A stretch of DNA of 14,142 bases, taken from NCBI GenBank assembly GCA_002369525.1, contig DFFN01000137.1:1-14142 (forward strand), given 5' to 3'. The stretch is from Lachnoclostridium sp. UBA3775. GTDB lineage: Bacteria > Bacillota > Clostridia > Lachnospirales > Lachnospiraceae. The position numbers and the translations under genes were made by a program. Below the pieces are notes generated by a model, which saw nothing but the letters and a program-made list of their open reading frames with translations, was not told the origin of the DNA and ran no database searches. Of the stretch, positions 1-6,919 are shown piece by piece (position 1 is the first letter of the stretch; the number at the start of each line of letters is the position of its first letter).

Positions 1-213
1 TCCGAGCTGCCTTACCAGATTTTCATGCAGCCCAAGCTTTGTGATTCCTGCATCGGTAACAATGAGCACCTTCCTGCCGCCCTTGTTTTTTATCAGCTTT
101 GCGGCACCTCCGACGGTTTTTAAAATCTTCGGCTCCCTGTAAGGCAAAAAAGGCAGAGCACACCTGAAACCTGTCTGGTATGCTCTGCAATAAATTTTTC
201 TTAAAGTATTCAT
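1..213 (-). CDS. Iron-containing alcohol dehydrogenase, N-terminal 71 residues (partial)
   Basis: This is the start of an NAD(P)-dependent, metal-containing alcohol dehydrogenase of the dehydroquinate-synthase-like fold; the rest lies beyond the window edge. Translated by hand from ATG at 213, it begins MNTLRKIYCRAYQ. It has the segment ALPFLPYREP at residues 19-28, typical of the clostridial iron-ADH subgroup. Residues 48-62 (KVLIVTDAGITKLGL) match the first beta-strand and turn of the nucleotide-binding half. The iron ligands and the GGGS cofactor motif would fall outside the window. The start is supported by AAGGAGTG about 7 nt upstream and by a strong promoter at 281-308. The reading frame is open to base 1. 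Substrate cannot be told from this fragment. Family assignment is fairly secure; the gene seems unrelated to the pilus locus. Confidence 0.85.
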   Translation of the reverse strand, partial: MNTLRKIYCRAYQTGFRCALPFLPYREPKILKTVGGAAKLIKNKGGRKVLIVTDAGITKLGLHENLVRQLG

Positions 214-239
214 CCTATAACACTCCTTAAAATACAGTA

Positions 240-270
240 TGCGGTCTTTTACGTAGAATTAAAAACCACA
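240..270 (-). promoter_or_regulatory. Possible hairpin in the leader of the alcohol dehydrogenase
   Basis: In the predicted 5' leader the RNA could pair TGTGGTTTTT with AAAGACCGCA over about ten base pairs, including two G-U wobbles, around an 11-nt loop. It lies between the predicted transcription start (near 275) and the ribosome binding site. No U-tract follows, so it is not a terminator. A role in mRNA stability is possible; this is a weak call. Confidence 0.3.
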
Positions 271-280
271 TCAAGTAGTA

Positions 281-308
281 ATTATAGCACGATTATTGTT
301 TTTGTCAA
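281..308 (-). promoter_or_regulatory. Sigma-A-type promoter of the alcohol dehydrogenase
   Basis: On the minus strand a perfect TTGACA (303-308) is followed after 16 bases by a perfect TATAAT (281-286). This predicts transcription starting near 275 and a leader of about 60 nt before the ATG at 213. It lies just after the stop codon of the 1631-residue gene, so the two genes are separate transcription units or read-through is only minor. No terminator hairpin is visible between them. Confidence 0.85.
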
Positions 309-319
309 CCGGAAATAAG

Positions 320-3300
320 TTACTTAAGTGCCCTGCCCTTAGGCGCCTTGTTCATATCCTTTGCTTCAGGCTTTGCCTGCTGTAAATCCTTTGCGGCAAG
401 CTTTTTAAATTCCGGTCCGAGCTCCTTGGCCTTTGCGATATCCACCTTTGCGCCGAGGCCGTTCTTAAGAGCGGTAAGCTTTTCAACCTCAGCAGGATTA
501 TCATAATTCTTTGTAACGGAAACCCTGATGATGTCATCACGAAGCCTTGCGATGTCTTCGGTTTTGATGGGGCCGTTTTTAGCCTCTTCAAGAACTCTCT
601 TACGGAATTCCTCCCTGAAAGGTGCATTGCCTAGTACATTCTGCTTAAATGCTGCGAACTGAGCAGAGTTCTCCTTGAAGCTGACACCGTTCTCTTTAAG
701 CTCCACAAAATCATTTACTGCATTTGCAAAACCGGCGTTCATCTCATTAAGCTTATCTTTCGGGATCTTGTCCATTGCATACTTCGAATCTATGCCAAGG
801 GCAATGTCCTTTTCCGCCTGATCAATAACCTTCATGCTGTCCTCATAGGCCTTTTTATCGGCTTTGAACTGCTCCTCGGCCCGCTTGATCTGGTTTACTT
901 CATTTTCCGGAATCTCTCTGCCGAAGCTCTTGTAGTATTCCGTCAGCCTTTGTAATTCCTGATCAAGTCCGGGCTTCTTTTCATTGAATTCCTTTTCCTT
1001 AAGCTTGAAGGCATCGGTCTTTTCTTTTCTGTCAGCCGCTAAAACTTCGGAATACATCCTGTTTCTCTTGTCGGCAAAATTGCTCTTGATGGTCTCGGAG
1101 TAAAGCGTGCGCTCAGCAGACTCGACAATCCGGTCTTCAAAAAGCTTCATCTGGTTTTCTATAGCCTTAAGCTTGTCCTCGTGAACCTTCTTTGCTTCCG
1201 CTGAAAGCTCCTGCCCGTTTTTCTTTGCATCAGCAATATCGGAATCATAGCTTCTTCTGGCATTTTTATAATCCATGGAAAGATTATCAACATTTATGCC
1301 GTTCTTTTCCCTGATCTCGTTTTCGGCCTTCTGAAAATGGGTTATGCTGTTTTCCAGAGTCCTGTTGGCGTTGATAATGCCGTACTTGACATTTTCCGCA
1401 AATCTCTTCTTTTCATCAGCCATGTCGGTACCAAGGGGGATCAGCGTCTTCTGCTTTTCCATAACTCTTTCGGAAGCAGAAGGACCGTTATTTCCGAATT
1501 CGATCACTGCCTTATTCTGGTTGAGAAGTGCCTTTTTCGCATCAAGCATTGCCTTATAACGGTCTGCTCCTCTTCTTCCGAGCCTGCTCACATCAGCGGC
1601 ATTTTCAGGATTTCCCCCTTTTCCCCTGATGACCGTATTTTTATTGTCAAGATAATGGTTTATCCTTTCAAATACCTGCCTCTGCTTGTCCGTAAACTTC
1701 TTGATCTTCTTGGGATCAAGTTTAACGTCTTCAGGTACGCTATACTCATAAAAAGGCTTTGTCTTGTCTTCAACATATTCATTCCGAACGCGGTCATATT
1801 TTGTATTATAACCCACGATCTTTTTGGAAATATTCGTAGTATGATACTTTTCCATCAGCTCTTCGCTGAGCTTCATCTTCATCTTTTCGAGAGCCTGAAG
1901 GTCCTTTACTATATCATCATAAAGACCGTTTGAGGTACCGGCAATGGCCTTGGCATTCTTCATACCGTTTATAGCCTCTTCCATGCTCTTGTCATTTTTG
2001 TTTCTCTCAGGTCTGCCGGTGATAAATGCGGTAAGTCTTCCTCTTGAGGCATCCGCTTTTATCTTGTCGCGCATTTCTGCCATAATTCCTTCATGGCCGC
2101 CGAATTCAAGAATATCCGCGGTTTCCTTTGCACTCTTAGGCTCGCACGCCTTTAAAACATGATTGGAATATTCCTCAAGATATTTGTTCAGCTTGTTATG
2201 AGAAATCGCATAATCCGGATGTTTCTCGTCAAAATACTCGGGATGGGCATCCCTGTTCATACCATCAAAGAACTTAAGTCTCATATAAGACATGGTATTG
2301 AACATCTGCTGATCTTCACTCATTCCGTCAGAACTTCTGAGCCTGCGTAGGATTCCCTTCATCTCGGCAGCATTGTCTTCATACCTGAATTCTTTTGTAT
2401 TGTCTTTTTCGAGACTGATTCCCTTCTCTTTTGCCTCTTTTATCTCTGAAATGCATCTGTTGATGAGTCTCGGAATATACGTCTCATTTGACGCTCTGAG
2501 ATATGAGTCAAAAGCGTCGATAGGAGCCTGGGGTCCATGTTTTGAATCCCGGTTCGTACAAAGCAGAGGATGATTTTTATGCTTCTCATAGAAGCCCTGT
2601 ATCATTGTAGCGGCTGTAAGAATATCCTTCGGTGAACTGATCTTTTTACCGAGCAGGGAATCCTTGAAGTTTTTCAGCTCATTATCCCTAAACTCCTTGA
2701 GTATTTCCGCCTTTGCCCTGTACTGCTGCTCTACCTTTGCTCTTTCCCGCTCAGCCTTTCTTTCCTCTTCATTTTTCGGGTCATTATTTATTTTTCCTGC
2801 AAGTTTCTCTGCCTCCATAAGACTCTTGTTGATGTCTTTTTTAATATAGCCCTCTACGGTACCGATATGGAAAAGAAGCGGCAGATCCTTGCTGTTCCAG
2901 CCCTGTTTAATGCCCTCTTTCATCCATTCCAAGCCGACCATTTCTGCAACTATAGGTCTGTCACCGCTTTTTATGGTACGACCGGTCATATGTCCAAGGT
3001 CATTCGCAAGAACAGACGCATCGTCCGTAATTTCAGGCTTATCTACATCATAAAGAGTCTCAAAATTCTTTATCATCCTGCTGAAGCATTCATCCAGTCT
3101 GGCAAGATGCAGTTTTTCCTTCTTATCGTCCCAGCCGCTTTTTCTCATCTGCTGCTTGTCGTACTCGGCAGCTATGAGTTCCTTTCCTCCGTCATAGAAC
3201 GCTTGCATAGGTTCAAAGATATTTCTTTCCTGCAGCCACTGCTTGGTTTTTTCGCTGGGAACCGTATCAAGGTAAAGATTAATATTTCCCACCTGAGTGA

Positions 3301-5215
3301 ATAAATTATACAAAACAGGCTGTTCAATCATGGCTGTCAGCATTTCGCCTTTTTCAATTTCGGCATACTGCCTTACTGCAGATGCAGTTCTTCTCATCTC
3401 CCTGTCCGCGCCCTTATCGCCTGCCATTTTATGAGCGAAAAGATTACCATATATCTTAACATGATCTCTGGTGGTATTGATCATCGTTTCACGGTCTTCT
3501 TTGTCTTCGGAAAGTTTATGAACAACTAAAGGTGCCATGTGGGTGTGTAACGGTCCGCGCAGCGCTTCATTGGGCTGAAGCATTAGTTCCTGATCATCCT
3601 CTATGGATCTCACTTTTTCGTCCAAAGCATGATTGAGCGAAAAGAAAGCATACGGATCAACTATATCCAGGCCCTGTTTCATGTTCATACGTATTTCGGT
3701 TTTACCGGTAACGCAATAATAGGAATTATATTCCGAAATCGTCTTCTCGTCCATTATCTGAGGGGACTCATGGGTATCAACCGGCAGAGGCTGTCTTCCG
3801 GCAAACTCCATGGATCTTTCAACAGAAGTAAGGCTCTTGTTGAACATATCACGCAATGCTTTGTCATTTTCGTACATTGCAAGGCCGTCTTTTGCGAGCT
3901 TCTCGTACTCATCGGCGATCTCTATCTTGTCAAGAGGGCTGCTGATACCTTTGTTCATGGAATAATCATAAAGCTTATCAAGCTTTGCAGAATATTCCTT
4001 TATACGGCGGTATTTTTCATTAGCTTCTGCTTCTTCCTGAGGAAGGTTTTTGAGAATATTGGTAAACTGAGTGATTCTTTCCCGTATGGGAACCAAATCA
4101 GAGGTCAGCGTTGCTATCTTTTTTTCTGACTTACGGATTTCTTCGGCATCGGCATGCTCACGCTCAAGTCTTGCCTTCTTTTCTCTTTCCTGTTCCAGTT
4201 CCCTGGTTTTATTTGCCAAAGCCTGATTTCTGTCAGCCAGCCTCTCTTCCGCAACCTGCTTTCTTTGCAGAAACAGCTGATGGTCACATTGTTTCTCAAG
4301 TACAGCCTTATTGTTATCGATAGTATATTTTAATTCCGAAAGGCTTCCGAGCAGACCGAGCTCGTTCATGCCCCAACCGTTTTCAATAGCCTGTTTCTGA
4401 CCTTCGATATTTTTGATTCCGTACATGCAGGTACGGCGGCTCAGGGAATCCTTCTTGTTTTTGTAGGTCATTACATCAAATTTCTGCTGGAGATAACGAT
4501 CATATTTAGAAGTACCGTTGGCATTTACCATTTTATCGAAGGCCTTGTGGTTTTCAAGCATCCTTCCGAAATCGTCCTTCAGCCTGTTAAGGTACTCCTG
4601 TTCCTTTTCGGGAGTATAATCCTTTTCTATTGCCTGTCTTTCATATTCCCTCTGATAAAGATCGGCAGTAATGGACATGAAATTATTAAGGTAGGTAAGA
4701 GGGCCCTTATGCTCATGTGTAACGGGATCCACATCATCAAGTTCTGCCATGGCCTGATCATAGGTCATGCCCTGCGGAACCTTGGGTCCGTTGATAAACA
4801 TACCGGAAAGATTTCTAAGATACGGGTTGTCATACACGGCAATACCATAATCACCGGCCTCCGTATCCATCAGTTTTTCGGACAGCTTGATATAACCCGA
4901 CATTTTTTCCGACTGCGGGGTGGGATGCTGCATCAGATTTTTTACGGTTTTCTGTACTTCCTTCAGCTTTTTGGCATGCTTTTTGGCAGTATTTACATCT
5001 CTGAAAGTATTTTTAAATGTTTCTTTGGTTTTGGGGTCTTTATTCGCAAAATAATTATTATCGACGCCGTCACGCCATCTTCTTGCGGAAGCATACGCTC
5101 TGGGGTTAAAATATTCCAGATAAAAACCTATAGTCGTAAATGCTTCATTGGACTGTTCTGCAGCAGCGGACAGACCGTATTTTCCTTCTACCATGTAATT
5201 CTTGGGACCTGGCAT
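320..5215 (-). CDS. Giant coiled-coil-rich protein of 1631 residues, unknown function
   Basis: I do not recognise this family. The start is firm: AGGAGG sits 8 nt before the ATG, after a promoter-like region. The protein is very rich in Lys, Glu, Asp, Ala and Asn. I see no signal peptide, membrane segment, LPxTG-like signal, Walker motif or obvious catalytic motif, so it is probably cytoplasmic or exported by a route not readable here. Heptad-like coiled coil is clear at about 315-410 (RELEQEREKKARLE region), 798-850 and 1290-1470. Roughly the first 925 residues look like two diverged copies of one module (see repeat entry). Residues 925-1631 form a different, more basic part with the motif RRGADRYKAMLDAKKAL at 1214-1230 and a Lys/Pro-rich tail. 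Similar giant charged proteins are, from memory, annotated as hypothetical in Lachnospiraceae. It lies downstream of the sortase but has its own promoter, so a link to pili is unproven. Confidence 0.85.
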   Translation of the reverse strand: MPGPKNYMVEGKYGLSAAAEQSNEAFTTIGFYLEYFNPRAYASARRWRDGVDNNYFANKDPKTKETFKNTFRDVNTAKKHAKKLKEVQKTVKNLMQHPTPQSEKMSGYIKLSEKLMDTEAGDYGIAVYDNPYLRNLSGMFINGPKVPQGMTYDQAMAELDDVDPVTHEHKGPLTYLNNFMSITADLYQREYERQAIEKDYTPEKEQEYLNRLKDDFGRMLENHKAFDKMVNANGTSKYDRYLQQKFDVMTYKNKKDSLSRRTCMYGIKNIEGQKQAIENGWGMNELGLLGSLSELKYTIDNNKAVLEKQCDHQLFLQRKQVAEERLADRNQALANKTRELEQEREKKARLEREHADAEEIRKSEKKIATLTSDLVPIRERITQFTNILKNLPQEEAEANEKYRRIKEYSAKLDKLYDYSMNKGISSPLDKIEIADEYEKLAKDGLAMYENDKALRDMFNKSLTSVERSMEFAGRQPLPVDTHESPQIMDEKTISEYNSYYCVTGKTEIRMNMKQGLDIVDPYAFFSLNHALDEKVRSIEDDQELMLQPNEALRGPLHTHMAPLVVHKLSEDKEDRETMINTTRDHVKIYGNLFAHKMAGDKGADREMRRTASAVRQYAEIEKGEMLTAMIEQPVLYNLFTQVGNINLYLDTVPSEKTKQWLQERNIFEPMQAFYDGGKELIAAEYDKQQMRKSGWDDKKEKLHLARLDECFSRMIKNFETLYDVDKPEITDDASVLANDLGHMTGRTIKSGDRPIVAEMVGLEWMKEGIKQGWNSKDLPLLFHIGTVEGYIKKDINKSLMEAEKLAGKINNDPKNEEERKAERERAKVEQQYRAKAEILKEFRDNELKNFKDSLLGKKISSPKDILTAATMIQGFYEKHKNHPLLCTNRDSKHGPQAPIDAFDSYLRASNETYIPRLINRCISEIKEAKEKGISLEKDNTKEFRYEDNAAEMKGILRRLRSSDGMSEDQQMFNTMSYMRLKFFDGMNRDAHPEYFDEKHPDYAISHNKLNKYLEEYSNHVLKACEPKSAKETADILEFGGHEGIMAEMRDKIKADASRGRLTAFITGRPERNKNDKSMEEAINGMKNAKAIAGTSNGLYDDIVKDLQALEKMKMKLSEELMEKYHTTNISKKIVGYNTKYDRVRNEYVEDKTKPFYEYSVPEDVKLDPKKIKKFTDKQRQVFERINHYLDNKNTVIRGKGGNPENAADVSRLGRRGADRYKAMLDAKKALLNQNKAVIEFGNNGPSASERVMEKQKTLIPLGTDMADEKKRFAENVKYGIINANRTLENSITHFQKAENEIREKNGINVDNLSMDYKNARRSYDSDIADAKKNGQELSAEAKKVHEDKLKAIENQMKLFEDRIVESAERTLYSETIKSNFADKRNRMYSEVLAADRKEKTDAFKLKEKEFNEKKPGLDQELQRLTEYYKSFGREIPENEVNQIKRAEEQFKADKKAYEDSMKVIDQAEKDIALGIDSKYAMDKIPKDKLNEMNAGFANAVNDFVELKENGVSFKENSAQFAAFKQNVLGNAPFREEFRKRVLEEAKNGPIKTEDIARLRDDIIRVSVTKNYDNPAEVEKLTALKNGLGAKVDIAKAKELGPEFKKLAAKDLQQAKPEAKDMNKAPKGRALK
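2822..4849 (-). repeat. Diverged internal duplication within the giant protein
   Basis: Two stretches of the 1631-residue protein align by eye, about 123-305 (bases 4849-4301) and 624-798 (3346-2822). Collinear matching blocks are: YDNPYLRNL (128-136) with IEQPVLYNL (630-638); LYQREYERQ (186-194) with LIAAEYDKQ (680-688); LNRLKDDFGRMLEN (209-222) with LARLDECFSRMIKN (704-717); and AIENGWGMNELGLL (276-289) with GIKQGWNSKDLPLL (768-781). Spacing between blocks is nearly kept. An ISSP motif at 424-427 and 859-862, each after a coiled coil, suggests the module continues. Similarity is only at the protein level, so the duplication is old. Confidence 0.55.
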
Positions 5216-5238
5216 TTTTATATCCTCCTATATTCAGC

Positions 5239-5255
5239 AGTTTTGTAACAAAACT
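5239..5255. promoter_or_regulatory. 17-bp perfect palindrome in the leader of the giant gene (operator candidate)
   Basis: The sequence AGTTTTGTAACAAAACT is an inverted repeat of two 8-base arms around a single central base. It lies between the predicted -10 box (5279-5284) and the ribosome binding site of the 1631-residue gene, centred about 25 bases after the expected transcription start. A one-base spacer is too short for an RNA hairpin loop, so a dimeric DNA-binding repressor site is the more natural reading. The regulator is unknown. Confidence 0.5.
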
Positions 5256-5278
5256 TAATTTTTTGCTTCTTGCCGGAT

Positions 5279-5307
5279 ATTATACCAGAGGGAGTGCACC
5301 AAAAATG
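5279..5307 (-). promoter_or_regulatory. Candidate promoter of the giant gene
   Basis: A perfect TATAAT lies on the minus strand at 5279-5284, placing a transcription start near 5272 and giving a leader of about 57 nt. At the expected -35 position (about 5302-5307) there is only a T-rich sequence unlike TTGACA, overlapped by an 11-bp tandem repeat. A strong -10 with a poor -35 fits a promoter that needs an activator, but this is inference. Confidence 0.5.
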
Positions 5308-5316
5308 CACCAAAAA
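5295..5316. repeat. Tandem 11-bp direct repeat TGCACCAAAAA x2 over the -35 region
   Basis: TGCACCAAAAA occurs twice with no gap, at 5295-5305 and 5306-5316. Because TGCA is self-complementary, the unit also yields a short inverted repeat, GTGCA/TGCAC on the minus strand. The 11-bp period puts both copies on about the same DNA face, directly over the -35 region of the giant gene. It starts 9 bases beyond the sortase stop codon. Confidence 0.5.
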
Positions 5317-5324
5317 AGACAAAA

Positions 5325-6125
5325 TCATTCCAAAATATATGCAAAAACTATGATTCTGGTCATGGAATCACCCTCGGAACAGGTGGAAAGGCCCAAAATG
5401 CGCGCACCTGACAGCTCCGGATGGTCCACATAATAGTCTGCATTTTCTTTGATATAGTCTTCGGTGCCCGTGCTTTCGGTGGGGCTGAAGATCATTTTAT
5501 CCTTGGCGCTGGAGCGCATGGAGGCAAAAACCTTCAGGGAATAGGCAGACGTGCCCTCCTTGCCGACGATAAGCGTACCCTCGGAATGGCTTTTGAGATA
5601 TTTTTCGTTTAAGAAGTCATCAAGAGCGCCGAACATCTTGCCGTACTCCATATGATGACCATAGACAAGCGAGTATTCATCGGAAAAGTCCTTTTTGTTC
5701 CTGGAATCAAGGAAAATACTGCCCGACAACGAATACTTGCCGTAAGGATCAAGGTTGAGATATTTGGTATTATCCTGGCCCTGCATTACAGGGTAGTCAA
5801 TGTTTGTGTCATCTATCGTAAGCCATGCCACATAGTCGTCCGTGATGGGCGAGTCCGCAACGGAGCCCGGGTTGCCGGGCGAAGGCCTGTATTTCAAAAA
5901 GCTTTTGTCGCTGGCATGGTCATAGACATACCAGGTGTCATAGAGGCAGTACAGCACAATCAAAAGCAGCACAACAAATACCGCGAGCAGAGTACGCTCG
6001 TAGTAAACGTTTAGCTTCTTCCAGATGCGACGGGCCCGGTCGGAGGGTTCGGGGGCTCCGGGGGTGGAGGGCGCAGGTGCCGTGGCAGCAGGATTAATTG
6101 TGGTTGTTTGTACTGAATTGCTCAA
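5325..6125 (-). CDS. Class B sortase, probable pilin polymerase
   Basis: This membrane-anchored transpeptidase cleaves the sorting signal of surface proteins and joins the new C-terminus to a lysine amine (pilus) or to peptidoglycan. Order: a cytoplasmic Pro/Thr/Ala-rich N-terminus (1-40), one membrane segment (about 44-62), then the sortase domain. Catalytic residues are visible: His157 in YGHHM, Cys249 in LSTCSEG, and Arg257 in TRIIVFAYI. The motif sequence and YPVMQGQDN...YLN (111-123) are of class B type. Length (266) is normal. The start is TTG, the first possible start after an in-frame TAA, with AAAGGA 9 nt upstream. Class B sortases usually anchor haem proteins, but the Spy0129 type in S. 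pyogenes polymerises pili. Adjacency to three pilins and a SipA-like gene favours the pilus role. The substrates are probably the [IV]-P-[TS]-G proteins upstream. Confidence 0.92.
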   Translation of the reverse strand: MSNSVQTTTINPAATAPAPSTPGAPEPSDRARRIWKKLNVYYERTLLAVFVVLLLIVLYCLYDTWYVYDHASDKSFLKYRPSPGNPGSVADSPITDDYVAWLTIDDTNIDYPVMQGQDNTKYLNLDPYGKYSLSGSIFLDSRNKKDFSDEYSLVYGHHMEYGKMFGALDDFLNEKYLKSHSEGTLIVGKEGTSAYSLKVFASMRSSAKDKMIFSPTESTGTEDYIKENADYYVDHPELSGARILGLSTCSEGDSMTRIIVFAYILE

Positions 6126-6158
6126 GGTTGTGGATCCTTTATAATGTTATGGTTGAAG

Positions 6159-6184
6159 CCTCATCCGTCACCCTTCGGATGAGG
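6159..6184. repeat. 9-bp perfect inverted repeat between the SipA-like gene and the sortase
   Basis: CCTCATCCG and CGGATGAGG pair perfectly around an 8-base loop in the 77-base gap. No T-run follows on the minus strand, so it is not a standard terminator. It could be an RNA stability or processing element in the transcript, or a remnant of a dispersed palindromic (REP-like) repeat. The second option needs other copies in the genome, which cannot be seen here. Confidence 0.5.
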
Positions 6185-6202
6185 GAATTAGTTTTCAAAT
6201 CG

Positions 6203-6835
6203 TTAGATTCCCCTTCGTCGCATGATAAATATCACCTTCCCCCGCACATCCTTTTTAGGAATTGCTCCCAGCACGCGGCTGTCGGTCACTTCCGCCCTGA
6301 AATCGTTCAGGATGAAGTATGAATCCGCGGGAACTTTGTAGGGATATTCTATGGTCGAACCTTCGGTCGTGGTGGGATATACAACGTCTGTGGTGATATT
6401 ATAGCCGTTGACCATCAGCACCTCGCCTTTGATCTCAACAGAATCTCCTCCCTTTGCAACTATCCTGCCGAACTTTATCTCGCCGTCGGCATAGTAGGCA
6501 ACCTCATCACCTTCCGTAAGCGTTGCAAGACGGTAGACAAGGCAGAAATCGCCGTCCTTGATCATCGGGTATGAGGCATGGCTGTGGTTAACATAAATCG
6601 CAAGAATAAATCTCAGCAGAATGAAGAGCACCAGCGCCGTTATGCCGATTTTGATAAAAAAGTCGGCGGCAAGACGGCCGGCAGACTTTTTCTTCCGCTT
6701 TTTTTTCTTTTTCACGGGTTTATCTTCCGCTCCAGGCATAGAACCGCCTGCTTTACCATCCGGGGATTGAACAGTTTCCTTTATTTCCGGGGTGTCATCA
6801 GCTATAATTTCATTGTTTTCAGTTTCAGTTTCCAA
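6203..6835 (-). CDS. SipA/LepA-like signal peptidase I homologue, apparently lacking the catalytic dyad
   Basis: This has the layout of a type I signal peptidase: an acidic N-terminus, a Lys/Arg-rich patch (41-54), one membrane segment (about 61-82) and an outer domain. The conserved boxes are recognisable: YPMIKDGD (89-96), GRIVAKGGDSVEI (123-135) and YFILNDFRAEVTDSR (173-187). In active enzymes the nucleophile Ser lies three residues before the box-B Pro; here that position is Ala87 (bases 6575-6577), although Ser88 and Ser85 are nearby. The general-base Lys sits just before the Arg of box D; here it is Gly123 (6467-6469). SipA of the S. pyogenes pilus locus also lacks both residues and is needed for pilus assembly, so this is probably a pilus chaperone rather than a protease. 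The start is TTG, just after an in-frame TAG, with AAAGGA 13 nt upstream; Met33 is a weaker alternative. Confidence 0.85.
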   Translation of the reverse strand: METETENNEIIADDTPEIKETVQSPDGKAGGSMPGAEDKPVKKKKKRKKKSAGRLAADFFIKIGITALVLFILLRFILAIYVNHSHASYPMIKDGDFCLVYRLATLTEGDEVAYYADGEIKFGRIVAKGGDSVEIKGEVLMVNGYNITTDVVYPTTTEGSTIEYPYKVPADSYFILNDFRAEVTDSRVLGAIPKKDVRGKVIFIMRRRGI

Positions 6836-6875
6836 TCCGATCTATTATTCCTTTTGACATTTTCATTATGTTCAT

Positions 6876-6898
6876 AAAAACAAAAAGCCCCGCAGGGC
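6876..6898 (-). terminator. Short intrinsic terminator or attenuator after the basal pilin gene
   Basis: On the minus strand GCCC-TGCG-GGGC forms a 4-bp GC stem with a tetraloop, followed at once by TTTTTGTTTTT. It sits in the 84-base gap between the 208-residue pilin and the SipA-like gene. The stem is short, so termination is probably partial. That would lower expression of the SipA-like gene and the sortase relative to the pilins. No convincing promoter is visible after it. Confidence 0.5.
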
Positions 6899-6919
6899 AT
6901 GACGAAAGACGGTGCCGGT

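Noticed and set aside
320..5215. Giant protein as an SMC/Rad50 ATPase, phage tape-measure protein or M-protein-like surface protein
   Set aside because: No Walker A or ABC signature, no hydrophobic segments or phage neighbours, no signal peptide or sorting signal.
4547..5248. Plus-strand open frame of 233 codons, and similar plus-strand frames at 1337-1933, 2867-3304 and 3629-4129
   Set aside because: They lie opposite the 1631-residue gene, are rich in Ile/Phe/Leu/His as expected from the reverse of Lys/Glu-rich codons, and have no ribosome site or family likeness.
6737..6739. ATG (Met33) as the start of the SipA-like protein
   Set aside because: No Shine-Dalgarno sequence precedes it; the frame opens at a TTG that has AAAGGA upstream. 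It is kept as a lesser alternative.
6840..6886. Separate promoter for the SipA-like gene and sortase (CATAAT after the terminator)
   Set aside because: No acceptable -35 lies 16-18 bases upstream; the region is simply AT-rich.
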